Shown piece by piece: positions 33,229-40,509 of a stretch of DNA of 51,759 nt. Each line of letters opens with the position of its first letter. Within the stretch, counting starts at the first letter, position 1. This DNA comes from Candidatus Woesearchaeota archaeon (GTDB lineage Archaea > Nanobdellota > Nanobdellia > Woesearchaeales > UBA9989), in assembly GCA_013329045.1 (NCBI GenBank), contig DUKZ01000018.1:1-51759 (forward strand), given 5' to 3'. Both the position numbers and the translations under genes were made by a program. The notes beneath the pieces are model-generated. The model saw only the letters and a program-made list of their open reading frames with translations, ran no database searches and was not told the origin of the DNA.

Positions 33229-34194
33229 ATGAACTTTCAGACCATCCCGCCGATAGAGACAGCAGACCAGCTTCTTGATATCGCATTCAGGGGGATGAAT
33301 GAAGCATTGACCGCGTACAAGACAAAGAAGCTCTCTGGCACAGCTATCGAGAATGCCAAGGTCATTGCAAAAGAGAGAATCAAGACGATGTCAGGAATCC
33401 TTATCAAGAGGACAAAAGGCATCCTTGAGTCTTTCCCTAGTTTTGATTCTCTCCCGGAACTCTACCAAGCGCTCATCAAGGCACTGATTGATTATGTGGC
33501 ATTGAAGAAAGCCCTTGGCTCGTTGAATTGGGCAGTGAAGGCGCATGGGGAGATGGCAAAAAAATACCTGATCAATGTCAGCAAGACAAAAGACAGGAAA
33601 AGGATTGAAGCGCTCATCAAGGAATATTATGGGAGAGCATCATCCATTGCAAAACAGGTAAAAAAAGAGCTGGTGTTCCTGGCAGAAGTGAGGAATATCC
33701 TTCGGAAATTGCCGGACATAAAAGACATGCCGACGATAACGCTCTATGGTTTTCCGAATGTTGGGAAGACAACAGTGCTAAAGCACCTAACGGGAGCTAA
33801 TGCAAAGATTAGTTCATATCCTTTCACAACGCAAAAGATCAATGTCGGCTACACAACAATCCAGAATATGAAATATCAGCTCCTTGATGTTCCAGGCATA
33901 CTCAATCGTGAAAAGATGAATGAGATAGAGATGATTGCAGACATCACGCTAGAGCTTGCAGGCGAGAAGGTCATTTTTATCATCGACCCGACAGAGGAAT
34001 ATCCTTTAGAACAGCAAGAGAGGCTGTATAAAAAAGTAAAGAAAATGAGAAAGGATGTTCTTGTATATATCTCAAAGGCTGACATCGCAGAAAAAGACAT
34101 GGTGGAAGGATTGAAAAAGAAGTATAATGCAGTCTCTTCACTTCCTGCGGTGACTGCCTCTTCGTTTTTTCGATTGAAAGCTAAGATAGATTAG
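33229..34194 (+). CDS. Nog1-like GTPase (Obg superfamily)
   Basis: A 321-aa GTPase that, by family analogy, assists large-subunit ribosome assembly. An N-terminal helical bundle (1-165) is followed by the G domain: G1 GFPNVGKTT (about 174-182), G2 YPFTTQ, G3 LDVPGI, G4 SKAD (about 282). It is shorter than eukaryotic Nog1, lacking the C-terminal extension. The last 57 nt overlap the convergent membrane gene. Confidence 0.92.
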   Translation: MNFQTIPPIETADQLLDIAFRGMNEALTAYKTKKLSGTAIENAKVIAKERIKTMSGILIKRTKGILESFPSFDSLPELYQALIKALIDYVALKKALGSLNWAVKAHGEMAKKYLINVSKTKDRKRIEALIKEYYGRASSIAKQVKKELVFLAEVRNILRKLPDIKDMPTITLYGFPNVGKTTVLKHLTGANAKISSYPFTTQKINVGYTTIQNMKYQLLDVPGILNREKMNEIEMIADITLELAGEKVIFIIDPTEEYPLEQQERLYKKVKKMRKDVLVYISKADIAEKDMVEGLKKKYNAVSSLPAVTASSFFRLKAKID

Positions 34195-34605
34195 AATGCT
34201 CCCGACAATTAAGTAGCCGAGGGTAATGCCGAGCATGTGCGGCACTGTATGTTCGATATAATAGCTGACGAGCATCTTTGATTCAGGCACTTTCTCAATA
34301 TACTTCAATAAGAAATCGATCCCGTTGCGGGCAATGATTAGGGAGATGATGCCGGGAATGAATGTTGCTAGTCCGAGCCGGAGGAACGCCTTATGCAGTC
34401 GTTCCCGCAGCAGCGTTGTTCCCCACAATCCAAGGAGGATGCAAAGCAAGGAAAGGATGAGCAGGGTCCGGGGGGGTGCAGAGATATTGTAAAGGTTTTC
34501 TGGCAGCTCCCTGACGAGGATGAATACAAGCAAAGTTGTCAGGCCGGTGAGGTATAAGGAAGTATACACATAATCAAGGATTATTCTCCTGAAAACCGCT
34601 TTCAT
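34138..34605 (-). CDS. hypothetical membrane protein, four TM
   Basis: A 155-aa protein with four hydrophobic helices (about 12-32, 45-63, 75-95, 120-143) and a basic tail (KKRRGSHRRK). No family recognised. It lies downstream of mscS on the same strand (32-nt gap) and overlaps nog1 tail to tail. Confidence 0.65.
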   Translation of the reverse strand: MKAVFRRIILDYVYTSLYLTGLTTLLVFILVRELPENLYNISAPPRTLLILSLLCILLGLWGTTLLRERLHKAFLRLGLATFIPGIISLIIARNGIDFLLKYIEKVPESKMLVSYYIEHTVPHMLGITLGYLIVGSILIYLSFQSKKRRGSHRRK

Positions 34606-34637
34606 GCAACAAGACGAAGAAGGGTCATTAATAAACC

Positions 34638-35723
34638 TTATGCCCGCTTTTTGCGCGCTGGTTTTTGTTCATTGATCATATGAACCGTGCGTGTTGGGAA
34701 GGGAATGCCAATACCATGTTTGCCAAGTGCCTTGTAGATATTTGTTGTTGCCTGGTCCTCTGCTTTCAACAGGCTTGTTTTTTTCACATCAATATAAAAC
34801 ATCGCTTCAAAGTTCAGCGAGAAATCTCCCATGGTCTTGAAATAGACGCTTGGCGCTGGCTCTGGCAAGCACCCCTCAATATGTGTTATCATATCCATGG
34901 CAATCTTTTTCGTCTTATCAGTATCAGATCCATATTCTACTCCAAACGGGATCTTGACCCTCATGAGATTATCTGGCTGGAATCGGTTAGTGATTTTGAT
35001 GGAGGCCATGGTCATGTTCGGGATAGTGAGAATCTCCCAGTCCCATGTCTTGATCTTTGTCGAGCGAAGGCCAATCTCATAGATGGTTCCTGATTCCCCG
35101 CTGTCCAAAGTCACGATATCCCCTATCTTGTATGCTTTGTCAAAGATGATCTGTATGCCCCCAAAGATATTTGCCAACGTGTCCTTCAGCGCAAGGCCGA
35201 TTGCAATGCCGGCAATGCCAAGGGATGCGATGAGAGGAGCAATCTCCACGCCCCACTGCGAGAGAATTATCAGGAGAGCGATGATATAGATAATAACAGC
35301 AATAGAATTCTCGATGAGAGGCAGCATGACATCATCAATGTCTGATTCTGTCCTCTCAGCAAAATCCTTTCCCCATGTATCAATAAGCACGCCAAAGACT
35401 GCTGAGATCATGTAGGCAACAATCACTGCAATCAGGGAGAATAATGTTTTTCCCCAAGCAGTCCCCTCAACTTTGAAGGGAAGAAGAGTATAATCGACGA
35501 TGAGCAGGAAGAGGATCATAAACAAGGGAAATTCAATCTTAGCAATGATGAGGTCATCAACGTGTGTTTTTGTTTTTGCGGTAAAGACTTTTACCACGCG
35601 CGCAAAAAGGAATCCTGCAGCCTTAGCAACGATGAAACCTAGGATAAGGATAGTCAAAGAAGCCAGATACTTATTCCCAATCTGATTTGACATGCTAACA
35701 ATCAATGAGTTGATATCGAGCAT
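34638..35723 (-). CDS. mscS: MscS-family mechanosensitive channel
   Basis: A 361-aa small-conductance mechanosensitive channel that releases solutes on hypo-osmotic shock. It has about five TM helices; the pore-lining helix is IASLGIAGIAIGLALKDTLAN (given as its ends ASLGIAG and LKDTLAN, about 170-190), followed by the beta domain (YKIGDIVTLDSGESGTIYEIGLRSTKI, partly quoted) and an alpha/beta C terminus. TATA CTTATAAAC (35747-35755) fits a leaderless ATG at 35723. Confidence 0.93.
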   Translation of the reverse strand: MLDINSLIVSMSNQIGNKYLASLTILILGFIVAKAAGFLFARVVKVFTAKTKTHVDDLIIAKIEFPLFMILFLLIVDYTLLPFKVEGTAWGKTLFSLIAVIVAYMISAVFGVLIDTWGKDFAERTESDIDDVMLPLIENSIAVIIYIIALLIILSQWGVEIAPLIASLGIAGIAIGLALKDTLANIFGGIQIIFDKAYKIGDIVTLDSGESGTIYEIGLRSTKIKTWDWEILTIPNMTMASIKITNRFQPDNLMRVKIPFGVEYGSDTDKTKKIAMDMITHIEGCLPEPAPSVYFKTMGDFSLNFEAMFYIDVKKTSLLKAEDQATTNIYKALGKHGIGIPFPTRTVHMINEQKPARKKRA

Positions 35724-35756
35724 GTTTTTTTTTCAAGAAGCAGGGGTTTATAAGCT

Positions 35757-36275
35757 TTATGCTGACTCTTGGATGCTACAGGGCATTGGCACTTTATATG
35801 ATGCTCTTTTGAGTGCTAGGACACCGATCTTTCTTGCAGTTTTTGGGACAGATACAGTCATGAGTATCTGGCCTTCTTGCACCCGCGCAGCAGCGCCGAT
35901 GGGCTTGCCAAAACTTTTTTTCATTCCCGTGCTCATTCGGTCTGCACCAGCACCTGATGCAAGAGGATTTTCTCTGAGAACATGATGCGGATAGATCCTT
36001 ATTTTGAGATTATACCCTTTCTTACCAAGGCTCTTTTCCAGATACCTGTTTGTGGTAAGCCTTGCTGACTCGATGGCATTATGGCGAACCTGCATCCCGC
36101 GCTTTGAGATAAGATCGATTTTCAGAGGGAATTCTCGTTGAAGATCCCCCATGTCAAAATGGACGATCCGAAGGTTAGGGAATGCTCTGACATATTGTTT
36201 TTCCTTATATTTTGATTTTCTCGTATAAGGCCGTTCCAATCGTTGGTACGCTGAAAACTTTCTTAACTTTGCCAT
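35757..36275 (-). CDS. rpl10e: ribosomal protein uL16 (L10e)
   Basis: A 172-aa large-subunit protein near the peptidyl transferase centre. The archaeal/eukaryotic L10e pattern is clear: N-terminal RPYTRKSKYKEKQYVR, ISKRGMQVRHNAIESAR, then RIYPHHVLRENPLASGAGADRMSTGMK as the conserved loop (positions about 95-120). Confidence 0.96.
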   Translation of the reverse strand: MAKLRKFSAYQRLERPYTRKSKYKEKQYVRAFPNLRIVHFDMGDLQREFPLKIDLISKRGMQVRHNAIESARLTTNRYLEKSLGKKGYNLKIRIYPHHVLRENPLASGAGADRMSTGMKKSFGKPIGAAARVQEGQILMTVSVPKTARKIGVLALKRASYKVPMPCSIQESA

Positions 36276-36360
36276 ATGAGAAGGAGATTTGAGGGGGTTT
36301 TTAAAGCTATCGGTGAATGGTATTTATTCTACCCCTGATAGATATGAGCAAAAAAGGATA

Positions 36361-36972
36361 TCAATACTCTTTGACAGGATAATACCCAAGTCTCTTTCGC
36401 ATCGCTCGTAGTGTTTTCTGAGGATTGTGGGGTATGTGTTGTGTGGCATCGCTCAGTCTTCCCATAAGAAAATATCCTTCTAATATGTTGTGCCATAATC
36501 CCTTGTTTATCTTCATGAGTTCTGGAACATTCCGGTAGATAAAAAGATGGATTTCTCGGCCAAGTTTCTGTTCATAAGGGAAAAATCGGTGTTTCTGAAT
36601 ATTTCCCAAGATAAAGAGATCTACATCACTAAATGCATTCCAATCACTTCGCGAGTAGCTTCCAAACAGCACACATACATCCACCTTTTCCTTATAGATG
36701 AAAGACAGCAGTCCTGATGCGTACAGTTTTTCTAAAGCAAAAGCCCTTTTTTCGTTTTCGTATTCAGCTGACTCTCTTGCAATAAAATAAGGGAATTCTC
36801 CCTTCTCTTTTATATGAGAAACAAGCTTTCTCTTTTCTAATCGGGAAAGCCATTTTGCAGCATTTGGGCGGGAGATCCCTGCCTCTTTTAGGATCTCGCC
36901 AAAGCTCCACTTTTTTTGAGGATAGCTGAAGAATAAATCTTTTACTCTGTCCTGCTTGCTTGGTAATGGCAT
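36361..36972 (-). CDS. HTH plus MNT-type nucleotidyltransferase
   Basis: A 203-aa protein: N-terminal winged helix (about 5-60: KWSFGEILKEAGISRPNAAKWLSRLEKRKLV in family style) and a polymerase-beta-like nucleotidyltransferase domain with LFGSYSRSDWNAFSDVDLFI (about 105-124). ATG 36972 is preferred to 36990, since the TATA at about 36997-37008 would start the transcript near 36977 and a palindrome covers this point. May be an autoregulated antitoxin-like AMPylator. Confidence 0.8.
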   Translation of the reverse strand: MPLPSKQDRVKDLFFSYPQKKWSFGEILKEAGISRPNAAKWLSRLEKRKLVSHIKEKGEFPYFIARESAEYENEKRAFALEKLYASGLLSFIYKEKVDVCVLFGSYSRSDWNAFSDVDLFILGNIQKHRFFPYEQKLGREIHLFIYRNVPELMKINKGLWHNILEGYFLMGRLSDATQHIPHNPQKTLRAMRKRLGYYPVKEY

Positions 36973-36976
36973 ATTA

Positions 36977-36993
36977 GTTATGTTAAACATAAC
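36977..36993. promoter_or_regulatory. palindromic candidate operator
   Basis: GTTATGTTAAACATAAC is a 17-bp palindrome apart from its centre, lying at the predicted transcript start of the HTH-nucleotidyltransferase gene. Autorepression by its HTH domain is plausible. Its GTTAAACATAAC half also occurs at 1802-1813 before sod. Confidence 0.5.
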
Positions 36994-37062
36994 TATTATT
37001 TAATGATTATGGAGAAATGATAAACAGAGCCGTCAGAACACCTCATGCACAACAGGAATAAA

Positions 37063-37347
37063 TTATTTTTCAAGATAAGAAAGAAGCTCGGGTATCTTGT
37101 TCTCGACGATGTCCCAGATGATCTCCTGATTAATGCCAAAATACGCGTGAATCAGAATATCCCGTAGACCGCTGATTTTTCTCCAGTCGATTGCTGGCAC
37201 CTTTGCTTCAGGTGAAAGATGCTTAGCAGCCTCCCCGATGATCTCAAGGTTTCTCACTGTTCCATCAACAACGAGCTGATTTTTTACAAAGGAATCTTTA
37301 TCGAACCCTTTTGTGTACTCAAGAATTTTTCTGCATGAGTCCCTCAT
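37063..37347 (-). CDS. HepT-like HEPN toxin (DUF86)
   Basis: A 94-aa HEPN RNase-type protein: VRNLEIIGEAAKHLSPEA and GLRDILIHAYFGIN with the RxxxxH active site Arg...His. The N terminus is slightly short; codons upstream of ATG 37347 (PDVSWD) continue in family-like sequence up to the stop of the MNT gene. Forms an MntA-HepT type pair with the gene 18 nt upstream. Confidence 0.85.
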   Translation of the reverse strand: MRDSCRKILEYTKGFDKDSFVKNQLVVDGTVRNLEIIGEAAKHLSPEAKVPAIDWRKISGLRDILIHAYFGINQEIIWDIVENKIPELLSYLEK

Positions 37348-37365
37348 GTCCCAAGATACATCTGG

Positions 37366-37662
37366 TCATGTCTCGGCATAAAGCGCCTCCGCCGCAATAT
37401 CTGCAAGTGCTGGCTTTAAGGCTGCCTTGGTCACAAGGTCCACTTTTCTTCCCAGAAGTTTTTCTAAGAAGAATTTGAGGTCAAAATAAGTGTCAAAAGA
37501 AGGTGATTCCAGTTCAACATAGATATCAATATCGCTCTGCTTACCTGCAGAGTCATGGAGGAATGACCCGAAAAGAGCTATCTTTTTGACACCAAACTGT
37601 TTGAGCTCAGCCTTATGGGCGTTGAGCGCCTGCAGGATAGTTGTCTTGCTTAGTTTTTCCAT
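37366..37662 (-). CDS. MNT-domain antitoxin (MntA-like)
   Basis: A 98-aa minimal nucleotidyltransferase: KIALFGSFLHDSAGKQSDIDIYVEL with GSF...DxD catalytic signature (about 27-52). By family knowledge it AMPylates the HEPN partner and silences it. Confidence 0.88.
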   Translation of the reverse strand: MEKLSKTTILQALNAHKAELKQFGVKKIALFGSFLHDSAGKQSDIDIYVELESPSFDTYFDLKFFLEKLLGRKVDLVTKAALKPALADIAAEALYAET

Positions 37663-37818
37663 AAAACTGCATAGGAGGGGGTATTTTTATAGTTTTTCAT
37701 TGCAACAAGTCTTGCTCCCTTTAAGGAGAGCTTCAAGCAAAATTTTTTGCACCCATCGAAAGGTTTTTATAGCCTTACTGTCAAGAAACCGTATTAGTAT
37801 TCATAAAGAGGTGAAAAG

Positions 37819-38346
37819 ATGAGATGCTCCAGAAAGGGTTCTTTAAGTTTATCCATTAACGCTATTGTGGTGCTTATTCTCGCTATCACAATGCTTTCTC
37901 TCGGTTTGACATTCATGAGGGGAATGTTTGGAAAGATGAGTGCGACAACGTCGACGAGTATTGATGCAATTGAGGTCACCAATCCTCCCACAGAAGATAA
38001 CCCTATCACAACAACACCAAATAAGTTGGAGTTAAGAGAAGGTGAACGAGCGATGATTGTCGTGTCTGTTATGAACGCAAAAGGTGCTGATAGATGGTGC
38101 AAACATGAAACTGCTCCGATTGCAAGCGGGCTAACAGTGCCAACAGTGGCTACAGCCGCAGCAAATTGTGATAAATATGACAGGTACCAGATCAACAAGT
38201 ATGGTATCACTGTAGCAACAAGTACAGGGCAGAATGGGATATATCTCCAGCCAGTAACAGTAAAATGTTATAGTGCCTCTGGATGCACCACTACTAACTT
38301 AGCAGAAACCTACACAACATCATTCAGTATAGATGTCACAACCTAA
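37819..38346 (+). CDS. class III-signal pilin/archaellin-like protein
   Basis: A 175-aa secreted filament subunit. The N terminus RKGSLSLSINAIVVLILAIT has the Lys-Gly/Ser prepilin peptidase site (about residue 7) and the hydrophobic polymerising helix typical of DPANN and other archaeal pilins. The C-terminal part is a beta-rich, Thr/Ser-rich domain with four Cys. TATA GTTTTTATAG (37762-37771) and SD GAGGTG (37807-37812) precede it. 13 nt upstream of the next membrane gene. Confidence 0.85.
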   Translation: MRCSRKGSLSLSINAIVVLILAITMLSLGLTFMRGMFGKMSATTSTSIDAIEVTNPPTEDNPITTTPNKLELREGERAMIVVSVMNAKGADRWCKHETAPIASGLTVPTVATAAANCDKYDRYQINKYGITVATSTGQNGIYLQPVTVKCYSASGCTTTNLAETYTTSFSIDVTT

Positions 38347-38359
38347 GAGGTGATTCATA

Positions 38360-38581
38360 ATGAAAAAACGATTAACACAAAGCGAAGAATTTGAGATCAT
38401 GAAGCTTGTCCTCGACAAGTTTCTCTGGCTGGGATTTGGCGTGATGGTCTTTGGCCTCTACAGGATGATTAGTGCAGGCGCTGATGCCATTGTTGAAGGC
38501 ATTGGGTTATTAGCCACTGGTGCTATCATCCTCGTCATCTTCATGACCTTGATTGTGAAGGAATATGAGATACTGAAATAG
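38360..38581 (+). CDS. small membrane protein following the pilin
   Basis: A 73-aa protein with two TM helices (about 20-38 and 44-66) and an SD-like GAGGTGA upstream. Probably co-transcribed with the pilin; role unknown. Confidence 0.7.
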   Translation: MKKRLTQSEEFEIMKLVLDKFLWLGFGVMVFGLYRMISAGADAIVEGIGLLATGAIILVIFMTLIVKEYEILK

Positions 38582-38947
38582 TCAGGCAGCATATTCCACA
38601 TTTTTTTTATCTTTGAATTTCTTGTCTCCGGTGAGGAACTTAAGCCCTAGCTCTTGGGCAAGGGCATATCCAATGCAGTCAATGTAGCTCAGGTCTTCCT
38701 GCTTATGGGCAAAACGAAAAAGCATCGCTCCCCTAATACATGACAAGCTTACTCCCACGGCTGACCCCGCATACAACGCGTAATATTCCTCCGCATGTTC
38801 TGGCTTTTCTCGTAAGAGGTGATAATAAAACTCTGCTAGATTAAGCGGGCAGATAATTAAATCTGCCTGAGCATATTGCTTGTATGCAGGATTTCCTCTG
38901 GTGATTTCAAACAATGCATACGTATCAGCAAAGTACTTACCAGTCAT
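38582..38947 (-). CDS. vapC: PIN-domain toxin (VapC-like)
   Basis: A 121-aa PIN RNase with acidic residues in ADTYALFEI, LAEFYYHL and SYIDCIGYALAQELGLKFLTGDKKF. ATG 38947 overlaps the AbrB antitoxin by 11 nt, which decides it over the longer frame. Forms a VapBC-type module. Confidence 0.85.
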   Translation of the reverse strand: MTGKYFADTYALFEITRGNPAYKQYAQADLIICPLNLAEFYYHLLREKPEHAEEYYALYAGSAVGVSLSCIRGAMLFRFAHKQEDLSYIDCIGYALAQELGLKFLTGDKKFKDKKNVEYAA

Positions 38948-39164
38948 GAGGCCATCCTTCATCAATCTCTTTCATAATCTCGTCAGTACTTTTTTCAAAG
39001 TGCAGTGTCCCAAACGTATCCCCGATTGACTTTTTTCCCTTCTTCCTCACCAAGAACACCACGTCCGTCTTCTCTGATATCCCTTCCTTCTCGATAATTT
39101 CTTTTGGTATTGTCACCCCAAGCGAGTTCCCCCACTTCTTTGGTTTTGCTATGAATTGTTCCAT
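38937..39164 (-). CDS. vapB: AbrB-type antitoxin (VapB-like)
   Basis: A 75-aa AbrB/SpoVT domain protein (KPKKWGNSLGVTIPKEII...DVVFLVRKKGKKS) with a C-terminal toxin-binding tail. The longer frame to 39428 runs through the structured intergenic element and is rejected. Confidence 0.85.
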   Translation of the reverse strand: MEQFIAKPKKWGNSLGVTIPKEIIEKEGISEKTDVVFLVRKKGKKSIGDTFGTLHFEKSTDEIMKEIDEGWPHDW

Positions 39165-39241
39165 AGTATCATTGTATAATTCGATTATATTTAACTCTTT
39201 TGATTCCATAAAGAGAGAGAAAGAAATGGAGTATTCCAATG

Positions 39242-39269
39242 TGTGGAGTCGTGAAGAGGACGACAAAAT
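39242..39269 (-). repeat. short interspersed repeat, copy 5 (inverted)
   Basis: On the minus strand it reads CATTTTGTCGTCCTCTTCAC then GACTCCAC, like copies 1-3. It lies next to the structured element at 39280. Confidence 0.6.
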
Positions 39270-39279
39270 GATAGATTTA

Positions 39280-39371
39280 GGCAACACCACCGGCGCAAAC
39301 GGCCTAGGATCTAGGCCGAGCTTTTCGAACAGAGTGAGAAAAGCGTTTTGCCTGCCAGTGGTGGTGTTGCC
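39280..39371. ncRNA. branched inverted-repeat element (possible ncRNA or MITE)
   Basis: GGCAACACCACC (39280-39291) pairs perfectly with GGTGGTGTTGCC (39360-39371). Inside are a second imperfect stem (39292-39301 with 39344-39352), a hairpin GGCCTAG-GAT-CTAGGCC (39301-39317) and a hairpin GCTTTTC...GAAAAGC (39320-39344). Four helices in 92 nt between a signal peptidase stop and the vapB start. Whether it is transcribed is unknown. Confidence 0.5.
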
Positions 39372-39414
39372 GTTACCAATTACTCTTGCAAAACAGATTT
39401 CAGAAAAAACTTTC

Positions 39415-39915
39415 CTAATAAATAACACCTATCAACACTCTTTCAATCTGGCTAAACCGTATTCTTCCTGGGTCCTCAGCAGAATTATTGTCTCCCTTGA
39501 CAATAAAGTATGTTCCTTCATCATCAGTCCCCTTCCTAATGACTCTATGGATGATGATTCCTTCAGCATAGGAAGACCGGTAGCTAACAACATCACCAAC
39601 TTGTATCTCTGCTGCATCTTTTGGCTTTATCTGTAAAGCATTCACCCCCACATCCAGCAAAGGATCCATCGAGTTTGTATCAATAAACGTTGCCCATTCA
39701 GGATCATGTACCTCAATGATGATCTTGTCATTATACACCTTGATTTGGTCCTCGGCTACCCGGTCAGCAGGGCCTGCCCGCTCGGGAGGAACAGCTATCC
39801 CAAGGGCCCCCCCGCTGATCACGCCTGGCATTTCTGCATGAGAAAGCAGGCTGTTTGAGAACCATCCGAGTAGGAAGATGAGTACTAATCCGACGAGTCG
39901 TTCCCCCCGAAACAT
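39415..39915 (-). CDS. signal peptidase I, archaeal S26B type
   Basis: A 166-aa membrane-anchored protease that removes signal peptides. N-terminal TM (about 8-25); catalytic Ser82 in TNSMDPLL, His123 in GIIIHRVIRKG (the archaeal Ser-His form instead of Ser-Lys), and GDNNSAEDPG (about 141-150) as the acidic box. Confidence 0.9.
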   Translation of the reverse strand: MFRGERLVGLVLIFLLGWFSNSLLSHAEMPGVISGGALGIAVPPERAGPADRVAEDQIKVYNDKIIIEVHDPEWATFIDTNSMDPLLDVGVNALQIKPKDAAEIQVGDVVSYRSSYAEGIIIHRVIRKGTDDEGTYFIVKGDNNSAEDPGRIRFSQIERVLIGVIY

Positions 39916-40006
39916 AAGTACTGTATAGTAGTAACTTATTTAAAAATGTTTCCATATTAACTACTATAGAGGGAATACTTAAAGCGTTATTTTGGAATAT
40001 GTAAAA

Positions 40007-40015
40007 GCTTTTATC
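40007..40015 (+). promoter_or_regulatory. TATA box of the amber-broken gene
   Basis: GCTTTTATC is centred about 26 nt upstream of ATG 40037, so the promoter is aligned with the original full-length start, not with the ATG at 40199. Confidence 0.45.
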
Positions 40016-40036
40016 CTAGGGATAATTTATTTCCTG

Positions 40037-40459
40037 ATGGCAGAACCACAACGTGCTCCTCAACCTGAAGAGGGATTGCCTCCTTAGCCCCAGTATATTC
40101 CAAGACCGCCAGCACCCGGGCTGGAAATAGCAGTAACAGAAGAGGAGAGTTGTTCTATTACTTTAGGGTATACGGGCAATCGCAAAAGCCGCCAATACAT
40201 GATTGTTGTTAGCCCTGCGCAGTTAAGGGAGAGGATTGAACAGGGCTTGAAAGCGAGAAATTGGCGAACTGGCTATTATAACTGCCATGCAGAAGATAAA
40301 ACTGTATCATTGAGCAGTCTTGCAGAAAAGTTGTACGATGCAGTAACTGAAGCGTTGACAAGTTATGATATTGTATTCAGGGACAGTCAGATAAAAGGGG
40401 ATTATCCTGACACAAGGGCGCTCTCAATTGTTCAACAGGACAGCGTGTGGCTGATGTAG
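40037..40459 (+). pseudogene. hypothetical gene interrupted by in-frame TAG
   Basis: ATG 40037 opens a frame reading MAEPQRAPQPEEGLPP, then TAG 40085-40087, then 37 sense codons (PQYIPRPPAPGLEIAV...) in the same frame joining the ATG at 40199 and the rest of an 86-aa ORF. Without the TAG the gene codes 140 aa: a Pro-rich N terminus and a small alpha/beta domain. CAG to TAG is a one-base change and would fit the Pro/Gln-rich context. The ORF from 40199 alone may still be translated. Confidence 0.55.
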
Positions 40460-40509
40460 ACAGGGAATTAAAGTTGTGCATTGGCGAAAAAATTCCTTTT
40501 GACTAACAT

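Noticed and set aside
38965..39428. 163-aa long form of the AbrB antitoxin
   Set aside because: The extension passes through the structured element and short repeat and does not resemble AbrB proteins; ATG 39164 gives a standard length.
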